From Primulina eburnea (taxonomy: Eukaryota > Streptophyta > Magnoliopsida > Lamiales > Gesneriaceae): DNA of 64,000 bases. Each line of letters starts with the position of its first letter. Position 1 is the stretch's first letter. The stretch spans positions 30,060,329 to 30,124,328 of the forward strand of contig NC_133103.1 of assembly GCF_022965805.1 (NCBI RefSeq), given 5' to 3'. The notes below the pieces were generated by a model that was not told where the DNA came from, searched no databases, and saw nothing but the letters and a program-made list of their open reading frames with translations. A program made the position numbers and the translations under genes. Below, one piece after another: positions 23,172-36,846 of this stretch.

Positions 23172-25313
23172 TGTTAGACTAGGTGCCCGGCAAGTCAACT
23201 TGTGGCTCGGGCTTTATAGACTCTAATTTAAAACAATCTCTATTTTAATAATATTTTACGACGTTATTCAATTATGAGATTATTCTTTATCTGTATACAC
23301 ATGCAAGCTGCATAGATAAAGTCCTTGAATATACAATAGGTACCATGAGGTCTGCGTCACAACGTAAGATCATGAAACTCATTAGGAAGTGTACCGTATA
23401 TTCTAAACAGGTTCCTAGTCGAATCAGCCGCCTAAAACTAGGTTAAGGGTCGCTCGAGCTTGAGACTAGCATCTGTGGTGTAAACGCCATGTTTCATTGG
23501 CAAGGGCATGGAGATGTCCATTCACACAGATGGGTGATCATATGATGATGCACTGAACAACCCTCCCTCGGACTATCCAAGTGGTTCCCACTTATCGAGT
23601 GGAATAGTTCGCAGTTATGGTTGTACACCATTAGTACTTTGATCCGGGACAATGTAGGGGCTATACGTACTAGCATGCACTTTGATCCATTTACCGACTC
23701 CATCGAGAGTCATCAGGTGGCGAGGTTGGGTGTAGTTTCGAAATACGTAGGAGCAAATGCATTGTAGTCGGGGATTCACCATTCGCCTAAGGGTGAAGAT
23801 ATTCTATGTGATCTGATGAGTTAATAGTGCAAGGAGTCTCTGGCCAGAGCAAGAAATGTGCTTTAGGGAAAGGTGTTTTCCTAGTTGCACATGCCATGCC
23901 ACTATTAGTACTCAAAGATAAATCACATCGTTATCGAATTCATATGCAACTCTCTATATACCAATGGTTGTAGATTCGATCGGGATATATGTGTTGAAGG
24001 GACCGTACTGTATGCTAACCATGACTAAAGGTTCTTGCAGACACTATCAGTGATACCTAGGGGATCATGGGGCGATGCTACTAGACGCTCTTATCATGAT
24101 CTGATGGGTCAAATCAGAAATGAATTCTGATATTCTTGATCAAGGTGTTGATGAAAGAATGAGGCTAACTAGGGTAAGCCCAAATAATAATAAATGTTAT
24201 TCTGAATCACATGGAGATGTGAACCCACCGCTAGCTCTATCTCTGAACCATTGAGTGACACACAAGTATCGGATTCTGTGTTCCCGTTGAGATAGTCAAA
24301 TTCCAAAGAGTTGGAATTTGGCGACTGTAGTTTGATGGAGATCAAACAGGAAGCTTATAAAAGAGTTTATGAGCTGATTCCATATGATGGAAGAAATAGA
24401 AGTTGGCATGATTGCTAAATAAGAAGGAGAGTGGAACTGCCTGTTTTGTGAATGAGTTCACTAAAACTAGCAGCTGCCAAATATTGTAACTATCATATAT
24501 TGTAAGTTCTAAATTTGGTAAATGAAAATTTTGATCTTCGAAATTTCGATTTTCATTGTATGAACATGATTTGTATCCTTGGTACACCGGCTCTCTCGAA
24601 TTGTCGATCAGGATTATAATGAGTTCGGAATCAATTTTTTAGTTAATTTAGAATTTACTAATTAAATGATTGTGCTAGTAGTGGTGACTATTAACATGCA
24701 AAAATTCTCATAAATATTCTAGAGTAGTCTAGAATTAAATTAACTAAGGAGTTAGTTTATAAATTAAATAATTGTTATTTAATTTAATATACATATACAT
24801 GTAGATATTTTATATGGTGATATAAAATATGTGTATATAATATTATTATATCATGTATTATTAAAGGTTAATAAATACATTATATATTAAATATATGAGA
24901 GTTTAAATATAATGAAATTATTAGAGTCCTTGTGGCTGAGAAACTCCTAATTAGATTAGGAATCTCACTCTCTATATACACGACAAGGACTCATAATTAA
25001 AAAACCTAATTTTGCACACAAAAATTGAAGAAAAACACTTTCCTCCCTTTGCCATAAAGCTCTCGGCCATCTTAAACAAAAGTTGGAAGAATTTTTGACC
25101 AAAAGCAAATTGGATTTGCTTAATGATTGATTAAGAATAAATAATTATTGCTTAATGATTGATTAAGAATCAATTAGCAAAAAATCCATGACTATGAATC
25201 ATGGAACACACGGCCATACCATAGAATTTTTGAGAAAAATAATTCGGCCACTTTGTGTTCTTCCAACGTTGCACCGACTCCGGATTTTGGTGCGAGAATT
25301 CGATGTTCCAACA
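23172..25313 (+). mobile_element. Copia 5' LTR
   Basis: 2,142 bp, beginning TGTTAGACTAGGTGCCCGGC and ending TGTTCCAACA. The last part has a duplicated tgcttaatgattgattaaga motif (25117 and 25150). It matches the 3' LTR along its length. Confidence 0.9.
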
Positions 25314-25314
25314 G

Positions 25315-25329
25315 TGGTATTAGAGCCGG
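25315..25329 (+). other. Copia primer-binding site
   Basis: TGGTATTAGAGCCGG, one base after the LTR end; it matches the initiator-Met tRNA 3' end with one change (TATT for TATC). Confidence 0.8.
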
Positions 25330-27229
25330 TTATTCTCAATCGTGTGTTTTATTTAAATTGTGTTGAGTTTATTATTTCTAACCGCGTAAGAATTTTTATG
25401 AAAAACGCCCCTATAAAAAAATTATTTTTGAAACATCTGTTTTTGAAAAAAATAATAATAATAATTTTGGGTCTGCTCGGAACTGTTCTGGGCAGCCGCG
25501 CGGGCGTCAGCCGCACGACGTGCGCGACGCATGCGCAGGCGCCGCATGGATGGCCGCGCGCACAGTTGCGCCTGCCAGCGCCCGATTGATCGGGCAGCAG
25601 GCGGGTGCCCGGGAACGTCTCGGGCCCCCCGCTGGGTCGTGGGCTTGAATTGTTCGGGCCGGGGGCAATTTTCTGATTTTTTTTTAAATTTTGGGTTAAA
25701 TTGATATTTTATGAAAATACGGACGATTTTACCCCTACAATAACTTTTTATAAAATCAATTTCTTATAAAATAAATAATTGAAATATGATTTTAATTATT
25801 TATGGTAAAAGGTGTTTTACAAGAAATTTAATTATTTGAAATTAAATAAAAGTGTTTATTTAATTTGATAATTATGGCGTTATTTATAAATTACGAGATA
25901 CACGATTTATTGATTATATGTAATATTATCGGATTTATATAATATATGATATTATATGTTGAAAGGATGATCGAGAGCCATGACCAATGTGCTAGGTGTA
26001 TGTTAGGATATTTTACGTGTTTTAATTTTGATTATTTGATAATTAAAAGTGGACCTGGTTTATGGTCTGTTATCACCTCCTAAATTTGTATCCCAATGTG
26101 CCATGGATATTTAATGTAAATATTAGAATTAGTGGGAGATCAAGATTTGAAGACGGTGGGCCCGAGATCCTCGAAAAGAGTTTTGAAGATCGAAGACATG
26201 TAAATTTTGGAAGCTTATGTAATAGTTGCATTTTCATCCATGCATTTCCCTAGGCTATGGACATGGATCCGTATGTGGCTCGTACGGATCAATTAGCTCT
26301 CGGTTATCGATCATCCTTTATTATTTATAATGTACGTGATATTTTATAAATAATCTGTATATGCGTTATTATTAATATGATGACAAGAGTTGCATGAATC
26401 CGGCAATCATACAAACAATCATGGCACAAGTTTTTAAAAATTAATGATGAGACAAATTCTTAAAATTAAAATCCCTCATTTTGGATGAGATTCAAAATTC
26501 AAATCAAGCCCATTAAAAGGATAATTAAAAGAAAGTTTAATAATTCCTTGCCTTCCATCAACGGTGGTTGCATGATGAACGCTACCCGCGGTCAGTGTCT
26601 GGCTCATATTATTGGGGAGGCCTGGACGCCGGAAAGTTGTGACTTCCACTGACATATTTGATTTGAACTACGTGGAACTCCCATGACTTCGGCTCATATT
26701 ATTGGGGGATCTCATGGCGATCGTCCACTAAGGTTCAACATTGATGGGTCGGGCTCGTCACGTGAAGAGAAAGGGGATCATATTATTGGACCCTCCTCAA
26801 ACGTGAGGCAAAATTACGTAAGGGTTGCAAGGAGTTGCAATTGGGCTCTACCTTTGGAAGTTATGATTGGCTGATATTATTCGTGATCATAATTTTTCAA
26901 TTGGGCCTTGCGTACTCCCTAAGGAAATTTGATTTCCCGTTTTTCATCAGAGGGTGGTGAAAATGTCAAAATAGTGGGAGGAAATTCTTAAAAACAAAAT
27001 TCCATATTTTACGTCTTACAAAATATTTTAAAATAGTCTGTAATGTTTATTCTGTTTCTATATCAGTATATTTACGATTTCTTCACGTAATCCATTTATA
27101 TCATTAAAACAAGCTAACCGAACACTAATTTTCAAGATTGGTTGGGAAAATTTTTCTAAAATTCGGAGAAAATAGCATACACACTAATGTTAGTCTTGCT
27201 GAACTGACAAAGCATGCAAGATGGTAGGA
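25330..27229 (+). other. Copia leader with GC-rich block and periodic motif
   Basis: About 1.9 kb between PBS and gag remnant without a supported gene. A strongly GC-rich block (about 25483-25660; runs such as gccgcgcgggcgtcagccgc) stands in AT-rich sequence. Further on, a ggctcatattattgg motif recurs at 26601, 26691, 26775 and 26869 (spacings 90, 84 and 94 bp). Both features are unexplained. Confidence 0.6.
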
Positions 27230-27640
27230 CCATAGGATGCAAGGTGAAGTGTAATATGCTTGCTTCTATGTCAAATGAACTGTAGATACAATTTGAGAAA
27301 ATTTTGAATGCTGTTGACATTCAAATACACATGCAAGAGTTACATAGTGTATGAAACTCACATAATGATGCACTCCACTTTCAAGGAACACATGACTACA
27401 CGCATGCAAGATGGGGCTCTTGCCCATGAGCATGGTGTAAGTATGATTGGGCCTAATGAGAAGGTGGTGGGCCTGTAATTTGACAAGTCCCGATAATTTA
27501 GAACATGTATATTTCACTGCAAGAATTCTGGACATAAGAAATTATCTGGGCCGGAAATATTTTGGCAATGATAAGTGAATGTCCAAGTAAACATACTTTC
27601 CACAACAACCAAAAGAAAATAAGATAGTCTAAACTAAGCA
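27230..27640 (+). pseudogene. Copia gag remnant
   Basis: Short pieces of copia Gag in more than one frame: MLASMSNELQIQFENI-like and IHMQELHSVYETH-like segments, then a degenerate zinc-knuckle area (CKNSGHKK near 27520). It is far shorter than a full Gag, so an internal deletion is likely. Function is lost. Confidence 0.5.
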
Positions 27641-28560
27641 CATTTGTGACACGTTAGGCTAGGACATATTTCCCAAAGAAGGATCCACAAGCTAGTGGGA
27701 GAGGGCATGTTTGACTCGTCAGACATAAACTCTCTAGAGACGTGTGAGTGTTGTCTGAAAGGAAAAATGACCAAGGATCCTTTCCTAGGGAAAGTGGAAC
27801 GTGCACATGATCTGTTGGATTTGATCCATACAGATGTGTATGGCCCGCTAAGTGTTAGCACGAGATTTGGCCATTTCTACTTCATTACTTTACCGTTGAC
27901 CATTCGAGGTTTGGGTATGTGTATTTAATGAAATATAAGTCTGAAGTCTTTGAAAAGTTCAAAGAATTCAAAGCAAAAGTAGAGAAACAATAAGGAAAAA
28001 ATATTAAAACACTACGATTAGATCGAGGTGGAGAATACTTGAGTACTGAATTTCAAGACTACCTTAACGAGAATAGGATTCTCTCACAGTGGACTCCGCC
28101 TGCCACATCCCAGTTGTATGGTGTGTCAGATCATAATCGGACATTGATGGACATGGTCCGATCTATGATGGCATTCAGAGAGTTGCCGCCATCCCCTTGT
28201 GGATATGCACTTGAAACAGCGGCAAGGTTGTTGAATCAAGTCCATACAAAGGCAGTGAATAAAACTCCATATGAGATATGGATGGAAAAGCCTCCCAAAT
28301 ATTCTTATCTAAGAATATGGTGATGCCTTGCTTATGTGAAGTAGGCAGTGGGAGACAAATTGGATAGTAGAAACAATGTGTGCTACTTTGTCAGATATCC
28401 AAATAACTTTATTGGATATTACTTCTATTATCCCAGTGAAACAAAGGTGTTTGTTTCAAGGAATGCCACCTTGTTAGAGAAGGAGTTTCTATTGGATAGA
28501 AAAGGCGGTATGATAGAACTCGATGAGATTCGAGAACCACATACTACACAAGATTCATAA
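27641..28560 (+). pseudogene. Copia integrase, broken
   Basis: The GAG-pre-integrase zinc region (LGHISQRRIHKL, CECCLKGKMTK) is followed by the catalytic core: D in LIHTDVYGPL, D in LRLDRGGEY, then a site that should hold Glu in GVSERRN but reads GVSDHN, so the third catalytic residue is altered. At least one frameshift (near 27890) and stops (near 27990, 28321 and 28342) break the frame. The C-terminal part with KTPYEIW and YFVRYP motifs extends to 28560. Confidence 0.85.
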
Positions 28561-30190
28561 TCCACATCCCAACAGCCAATCAAAGAAACACAAGCTCTTA
28601 GAAGATCCAAAAGGATATCGAGGCCGCCTAATAGGTTGAGCCTGCTTCTTGAAGAGTGCCAAGGTGAGCCCATTCCTGGATGTGATCCATGAAATTTCAA
28701 GGAAGCATTGTCTGATGCCGATTCATCTAAATGGCTTGAAGCCATGCAGTCCGAAATGTACTCCATGTATTCGAACCAAGTATGGTCCTTAGTAGATCAC
28801 CTAAGGTAATTGTTCCCGTAGGATGCAAATGGATTTACAAAAGGAAACTTGGAGCGGATGGGAAGGTGGTGACCTTCAAAGCTAGATTGGTAGCAAAAGG
28901 ATATACTCAAAGGAAAGGTGTTGACTATGAAGAAACCTTTTCTCTAGTCTCAATGTTTAAGTCCATTAGGATACTGCTAGCCATAGCAGCATGGTATGAC
29001 TATGAAATATGGCAAATGGATTTGAAGACAGCGTTCCTTAATGGGGAGATTAATGAAGAGATTTACATGTCTCAACCTGAAGGATTCACATTAGTAGGAA
29101 GTGAGCATAAAGTATGCAAACTTCAGAGATCCATTTATGGACTCAAACATGCATCAAGGAGCTGGAAACTCAGATTTGACAACACTATCAAAGAGTTTGA
29201 TTTTGCCAAAAATCTTGAGAAACCTTGTGTATACAAGAAAGTTAAATGGGAGTGCAGTGACATTCCTAGTACTTTATGTTGATAACATACTACTTACTCA
29301 TTGGGAATGATGTAGGGATGTTGACGTCAACTAAAGTAGGGTTAGCTGGTAAGTTCTCCATGAAGGATATGAGTGAAGCATCATATGTATTAGGAATACA
29401 GATCTATAAGGATAGATCAAAAGGATGCTATGGCTCATATATCGATACCATACTGAGGAGATTCTCTATGGAGGAGTCCATGAGAGGATATCTCCCAATG
29501 TCTCATGGTGTGAATATATCCAAGTCTATGTGCTCTAAGATTGATGAAAAGATAGAAACCATGAGCCGCAATCCATATGCGTCCGCCATAGGTAGTATAA
29601 TGTATGGTATGATATCTATTCGACCTGATATTGCATATGCACTGAGTGTTGCAAGCCGATATAAGTCGAATCCCGATCTACTGCATTGGAAAGTAGTAAA
29701 GGACATTCTTAAGTACTTGAGAAGAACTAAGAGTTTGTTCTTTGAATATAGGAGTGGAGAAATAAAATTGGAAGGCTACACTGATTCTAGCTTCCAATCA
29801 GATGTAGATGATTCAAAATTGACCTCTGGATTTGTATTCAAGCTCAATGGTGGTGTTGTCTCTTGGAAGAGTTCCAAGCAAGACACCACAGCGGATTCAA
29901 TCACTGAGGCCGAATACATAGCTGCATCGGATGTAGTAAAGGAGGGTGTTTGGATGAGGAATTTCATCCAAGAGTTGGGTGTCATTCCTCAAACAGTTGA
30001 TCTAGTCCCGGTCTACTGTGACAACACCAGTGCCGTAGCGCAAGCGAAGGAACCGAGGTCTCATTAGCGATCCAAACATATACTGAGGAAGTTCCACATA
30101 ATCCGAGAGATTGTGGGAAGAGGAGACATTTCGGTAGAGAGAGTCGCCTCGGCAGATAACGTTACTGATCCACTAAACAAAGCCCCTGCC
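28561..30190 (+). pseudogene. Copia reverse transcriptase-RNase H, broken
   Basis: Shows WIYKRKLGADGKV, ARLVAKGYTQ, MDLKTAFLNGEI, IYGLKHASR, then a frameshift near 29275 just before the catalytic box, which reads LYVDNILL in place of LYVDDILL (second catalytic Asp replaced by Asn). The connection and RNase H follow (MSRNPYASAIGSIMY, EGYTDSSFQSDVDD, SWKSSKQ, TEAEYIAASD) up to the ADNVTDPL motif near 30160, with a stop at 30065. The polymerase is inactive on two grounds. Confidence 0.9.
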
Positions 30191-30257
30191 AGAACCATTG
30201 TTTGAGAAGCATCGCGAAGCAACATGTCTAAGATCTATGGGTAGTTGGCTATAGGGC

Positions 30258-30268
30258 AAGTGGGAGAT
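30258..30268 (+). other. Copia polypurine tract
   Basis: AAGTGGGAGAT directly before the 3' LTR start TGTTAAAG; typical of copia elements. Confidence 0.8.
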
Positions 30269-32397
30269 TGTTAAAGTAGGTGCCCGGCAAGCCAACTTGT
30301 CGCTCGGGCTTTATTGACTCTAATGTAAAACAATCTTTAGTTTAATAATATGTTACGATTTTATTCGATTATAGCATTATACTTTATCTGTATATACATG
30401 CAAGCTGCATAGATAAAGTCCTTGAATATACAATAGGTACCATGAGGTCTGCGTTACAACGTAAGATCATGAAACTCATTAGGAAGTGTACCGTATATTC
30501 TAAACAGGTTCCTAGTCCAATCAGCCGCCTAAAACTAGGATAAAGGTCGCTCGAACTTGAGACTAGCATAGGTGGTGTAAACACCATGTTTCATTGGCAA
30601 GGGCATGGAGATGTCCATTCACACAGATGAGTGATCATATGATGATGCAATGAACAACCTTCCATCATACTTTCCAAGTGGTTCCCACTTATCGAGTGGA
30701 ATAGTTCGCAGTTATGGTTGTACACCATTATTCCTTTGACCCGGGACAATGTAGGGGCTATACGTACTAGCATGCACTTTGATCCGTTTACCGACTCCAT
30801 CGAGGGTCATCAGGTGGCGAGGTTGGGTGCAGTTTCGAAATACGTAGGAGCAAATGCATTGTATTCGGGGATTCACCGTTCGCCTACGGGTGAAGATATC
30901 CTATGTGATCTGATGAGTTAATAGTGCAAGGAGTCTCTGGCCAGAGCAATAAATGTGCTTTAGGGAAATGTGTTTTCCTAGTTGCACATGCCATGCCACT
31001 ATTAATACTCAAAGATAAATCACATCGTTATCGAATTCATATGCAACTCTCGATATACCAATGGTTGTAGATTCGATCGGGATATATGTGTTGAAGGGAC
31101 CGTATTGTACGCTAACAATGACTAAAGGTTCTTGCAGACACTATCAGTGATACCTAGGGTAATCATGGGGCGATGCAACTAGACGCTCTTACCATGATCC
31201 GATGGGCCAAATCAGAAATGAATTCTGACATTCTTGATCAAGGTGTTGATGAAAGAATGGGGCTAACTAAGGTAAGCCCAAATAAGAATAAATGTTATTT
31301 TGAATCACATAGAGATGTGGACCCACAGCTAGCTGTATCCCTGAACCATTGAGGGTCACCCAAGTATCGGATTCTGTGTTCCCGTTGAGATAGTCAAATT
31401 TCAAAGAGTTGGAATTTGGCGACTATAGTTTGATGGAGATCAAACAGGAAGCTTATAAAAGAGTTTATGAGCTGATTCCATATGATGGAAAAAATGGAAG
31501 TTGACATGATTGTTAAATAAGGAAGGAGAGTGGAACTGCTTGTTTTGTGAAGGAGTTCACTAAAACTGGCAGCTGCCAAATATGATAACTGTCATATATT
31601 GTAAGTTCTAAATTTGGTAAATGAAAATTTTGATCTTTGAAATTTTCGATTTTCATTGTATGAACAAGATTTGTATCCTTGTACATCGGGGCTCTCGGAT
31701 CGTCGATCGGGATTATAATGAGTTCGGAATCAATTTTTTAGTGAATTTGGAATTTACTAATTAAATGATTGTGCTAGTAGTGATGACTATTAACATGCAC
31801 CAATTCTCATAAATATTCTAGAGGAGTCTAGAATTAAATTAACTAATGAGTTAGTTTATAAATTAAATAATTGTGATTTAATTTAATATACATATACATG
31901 TAGATATTTTATATGGTGATATAAAATACGTGTATATAATATTATTATATCATGTATTATTAAAGGTTAATAAATACATTATATATTAAATATATGGGAG
32001 TTTAAATATAATGAAATTATTAGAGTCCTTGTGGGAGAGAAACTCCAAATTAGATTAGGAATCTCACTCTCTATGTACACCACAAGGACTCATAATTAAA
32101 AAACTTAATTTTGCACACAAAAATTGAAGAAAAACACTTTCCTCCCTTTGCCATAAAGCTCTCGGCCACCTTAAACAAAAGTTTGAAGAATTTTTGACCA
32201 AAAGCAAATTGGATTTGCTTAATGATTGATTAAGAATCAATAATTATTGGTTAATGATTGATTAAGAATCAGTTAGCAGAAAGTCCATGACTATGAATCA
32301 TGGAACACACGGCCATACCATAGAATTTTTGAGAAAAATAATTCGGCCACTTTGTGTTCTTCCAACGTTGCACCGACTCCGGATTTTGGAAATTCGA
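30269..32397 (+). mobile_element. Copia 3' LTR, end truncated
   Basis: Matches 23172-25313 with scattered substitutions, concentrated in the first 130 bp. The match fades after gactccggattttgg (32389), with a weak continuation to about 32397, and the terminal TGTTCCAACA is missing, so the junction with the right flank is not original. Confidence 0.85.
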
Positions 32398-35300
32398 ATT
32401 TTATAGTTTTGGTGATGTTTAAAATTCGTCGATTTCTGGAATAAACCTGATAAATTGTTAAATCATACTGAAATTGAAGATTGTTGAATAGTGTATGATT
32501 TTAACGAAGTAGAGGAGATTATAGTGATTTTATTTTGAATTATTTATAATTTATTATAATTAGGGATTTTAATCGTTGGATTGAGATTGAAGACTTGTTT
32601 GTCAATTGTTATTAATTCTGATTATATATTCGGAGTCTATGAAGTATAAGCTACACGTTGATATAAAATTTTCATAATTTGACGGATGTTGTAAAATACC
32701 CTATTATTTGAAGTTAATTAATTAGGATGTATTTGTTAGTATTATTGTGAATTAAATACACAAAAATATTAAATTATTGGACGATAAGAATTTATAATCG
32801 AGTTTTATATTTTGTTGAATTAATTGTTGTTGGGCTATTTGATATTATATGTTGAGGCCGTTATGTAGTGTCCAAATTCAGTACACGTATAACCCATGCA
32901 TTTATTTAATTATTAAATCATTTATTTAATTTTAAAATGAGTCTTAGTGGGGCATGATTTATTTAAATACATTATTTTAAATTATTTATGTTTATTTGAT
33001 GCCCGTTAAAATGTTTTTCAAGTTTCATATTTCAGGCGATCATTCGAGTTGGGATCGAGGAATAGAGACCGATGACGAGTTTGAAAATTTTTAAATGCGG
33101 TATTTTTATTTTGAGTTAAGGTTGGGAAATTTTAAATGATTGATTAAATTTAGCATTTTATAGCCTAATTTAAATATTAGGTGGTTTTAAGATTTAAAAG
33201 TTAAAATTAGTCTGTACTTTTTTTAATTGAGGATTTTGATTAAATTAGTGTGAGTTAGCTTTTGTTAGCATTTTTAATTAGTTAAATTAGCACCAATTAC
33301 TCCTAATTAAAACACACACACACATTACACACACTCACACAAACTTGCATGTTTTTACATGCACCAAAACACACAACACACACATAAACATTTTATTTTC
33401 AGATTTTTAAAAGAGAAAACCTAGGGTTCCTCCACTCTTGAGCAGCCGCCCTCCCTTTTGAATTTCCAGCTAGCTTTCGGTGATTTTTATTGAAAGAAAA
33501 CAGCGTCACGTTCTTCCCGCATCAACCTCGCATCTTTCCTCGTGTCAGTATCGTCATATTGGTATTTCTAACCATCAAAAAGCATGTATATTCTTTCGTT
33601 TCTACATCAATCTTGTCATAGTAAATATCTCGTATGGAAATCATGTGTATGTTATGTAAGGGTTTGAGCAAATTTGGTTGGATCAATTTTGAAACGGTTT
33701 TTGGATCTGAAAAATCGTTTTTGCTGTCATTTTTAAAATTGCGATTTTTTGGTCGTGATTATGAGAAAACTTTCATAATAAAAATTGTAGAACTTTTTGA
33801 TACTTTCGATTTGATAGTAAATTTGAAATATTTGGATAAAAATTGAGTGAGTTATGGTGTTTTTCGTGGGAGTGCTCAAACTGTTCTTTTTTTTTCAGAA
33901 AATTATGTATTGATGTGTTTTTGAAGTTATTTGTTGCAGGCTTAGTTGGGTATTGCCGGGCTTGTTCTACTGCATTTAGATATGTTATGGTATGTATTTA
34001 GGTGATATTTGGTGGTTCGTTTGGGTCGGGAATGGCTTGGGATGTAATAGAAGTCGTAGTAAGCGAAACGATGCCGAATTACGGGTTATTGTTGTATTGA
34101 AGTTATTTGTTGATGCTTGGGACGTTTGGGGTGTTTGTATGGGTTTGAATCAATGTAATAGCATCCTAGGATGAGTCTCGAGGTATTGGTTCATGGTCCT
34201 TAGGCTTGGATTGAAAGGGTGGATGATTAAGTTAGTGAATTTTCGTGAATTTCCAAATACAGAGAGTACCCGAACCCCTTCTCGGACCCCGGCACGGAGT
34301 CCGTGTCCATTTTCATTTAAATATACAAAATTCTAGTGCCTACTCGGACCCGTACACTGACCTCTACATGAGGTCCGTGTACCCCCCTCTTTTTTTTAAA
34401 AAAAAAATTTTTGGATTTGTTTCGGGGTTCTATATCATGGTTTAGTACGATGGTTAAAATTTATTTATTTAATAATATAAGATTTGTTTTGGGGTTTTAT
34501 GTCATAGTTTAGTACGATGATTAAACGAGGTCAAGTCCGGAGCGAACTAGAATGTCATAAGCTAGTTATTCACTTTGGTGGTGAGCTCGGGTACCTACGT
34601 CTAAGACATGCAAGTTAAGTATTTAAATTCATGTTAGTATGTGCAGTAGCGGCCCCAAGTGAGATCCAATGAATCCCTCAACACCAAGTAAGTATGTTGA
34701 TGTGCAAAGAAAATATTTCAAGTTTTTGAGGTATGCTAAATGTCTTGTGACCAAATTTATGTATGGGGTTGGAAAGCGTTAAAGCATAAACGTGGACCAA
34801 TCCACCCCGTTAAATCATGAACGGGTTTGATCAGGATTGGAAAGCGTTAAAGCATGAACGGGGACCAATCCACCCGTTAAAGCCTGAACGGGAATCGCAT
34901 GTATGTGGTAGTGGATTCTTACCTGTCAGCCTAGTATTGTGGTTTAGTCCGATCAGGCGATTTATGTTATGGGTCACTTGCTTTGAAACATGCCTCTACG
35001 AAAAATAATGAAGCTCACATATGTTCATGTATGTACAAGCATGCAAGCATGTTTATGAAAGTTTTACGTTATGGCACGTCTAAGTTATGTGTGTGTGGGG
35101 ACCCGGACGCTAATCAAGTTCTTAATCATCATTGGGACTAATTAATCAATTAAAACAGGGTCTAAATTTTTTTTTTTAAATGCGGAACGTAGTGACATAC
35201 AACATATATACATATCAGTATATAAAATACAAATCATGTATTTCAACATTTATTCAAACTAGGGTTTAAAACTAAAGTCAAGTGTTTAACCCTACATCTA

Positions 35301-35603
35301 GTCCAAGTCCGGTGCCACCACTCTAATCACGATCTAGCTCTTCATCTCTTCGACCCTGGACCTGTCCCACCTGTTGTCAAGTACACATACAGACAAGACA
35401 ACAGCCGGATATACCGGTGAGAATATAATCCTCAGTATAAATCAATGAAACATGCAATCATATAAACAATATAAAGCATGTAATCAGGTAACATGAATAT
35501 GTATCAAAATCTGAAACATAAACAATATCAAATCAAACTGTCGACATCAATCATAATTCAGACTAGACTCAATCCTAGTCTAGGGATCCCGGTTTCCAGA
35601 TGT

Positions 35604-35795
35604 GGTATTCCTATATCGAATTCCGTAAAGTATGGAACCATAATCTCTATTACTCGATATAACCAGTGCCCTGGTATTCCTATATCGAATTCCGTAATAG
35701 AAGAATTCCAATACCCTTTACTCGATATAACCAAATATGGTGTTCCTATATCAAATTCCGTAATAGATTCCATTACTCGATATAACCAAACATCC
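35604..35795. repeat. Three tandem ~65-bp units with palindromic halves
   Basis: Three copies of a unit holding ttcctatatcgaattccgta and attactcgatataacca; the tatatcga and tcgatata halves can pair within each copy. It is present in this solo LTR-C but not at the matching place of the complete LTR-C copies. Confidence 0.8.
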
Positions 35796-36693
35796 AGTGT
35801 CCTGACCTAACCGTCAAGGACTGTAGTTCTATCGCTAGCATCCTATCTTGTGACATCGTGCAATGTGCCGTGGCGATACCACCACTATCTGGCACTTCTG
35901 TCACAAGATAACTCGTCTAATACCTGTCATCTAAATTCAAGAGAACAAGTACATTAATCAATGTAATGCAAATATCCATGCAATAAAATAAAGTATGTGA
36001 TTTAGGGAAACCCAAGTCTAAACCGACTCAAGTCCATCTCCCAATACCACATTGACTTATACCTTTCTTTCGTCGGTGTCTGCTCAGTCGAAGTCCTGAA
36101 CTCACAATCTATCTGGTTCTGACAATACCAACAATCTCATATCAATATACCAGTCAATTCCATAATAATCTGTCAATCTGGATTTAATTCGAAATTGACG
36201 GCATAACTGAACAATCTCAATATTCCCGTCAATACAACAACACCAGATAACAGTTACAATCCATAACCTATATCCAATATAATCCATAATTCAATCATAA
36301 TTCAAATCTGTCCGGTATATATCAATATACCCTAAAAATTCATAATAATTCCATAATCAGTCTGTTTCTAAATCTGACTTCGATTCTACGATGTCTAATA
36401 TATCAAGAACATCATATATGAATTTCATTCAATTCTGACAATATCATAATTCTAAATCATGTCAAAACGTAGTAAAACTTACGTCCAGTTGTAGCCTACG
36501 TCGCTAGGAACTCAATACCGAAGTCGGATTCAAAATTAGATGGACGGATTGAAATATAAAGGCGTAAGGATTTCGCAAACCTCCCCTGAGCTTTCCTATT
36601 CTTTTCCTACTAATTTCGAAGGAAAGAACGGTTTATATATATCCTTGCATGCATGCATGCTAAGAGGTGGCTCATTTTCCGCGCAACACGCAA

Positions 36694-36846
36694 CACCGCG
36701 GGTGCGGTCGTTGCTGCACCGCGGGTGCGGTCCTGCACCGCGGGTGCGGTCTCGTAAGCACCACGGGTGCGGTCACCCCACGGCAATCCTATCCATTTTT
36801 CATCATCTACACCGCGGGTGCTGTGTCGTAGGGACCGCGGGTGCGG
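36694..36846. repeat. ACCGCGGGTGCGGT array in solo LTR-C
   Basis: Six copies, some with one change, of ACCGCGGGTGCGGT, a hyphenated palindrome with 5-bp arms ACCGC and GCGGT. A TATA-like stretch (minus strand, about 36632-36642) lies about 50 bp downstream in LTR orientation. The same arrangement occurs in both LTRs of the complete element. Confidence 0.85.

Larger units (their letters stand above)
23172..32397 (+). mobile_element. Angela-like Ty1/copia element, decayed
   Basis: Two LTRs (23172-25313 and 30269 to about 32397) enclose a PBS, a long leader, a shortened gag and a broken pol in the copia order IN before RT. The RT/RNase H resemble the Angela branch of the Tork group as I recall it, which also has LTRs of about this length. 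The LTRs differ by roughly 5% by eye and pol has many stops, so the copy is old and inactive. The 3' LTR lacks its final roughly 20 bp, and no TSD can be confirmed (left flank ATATT). Confidence 0.85.
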
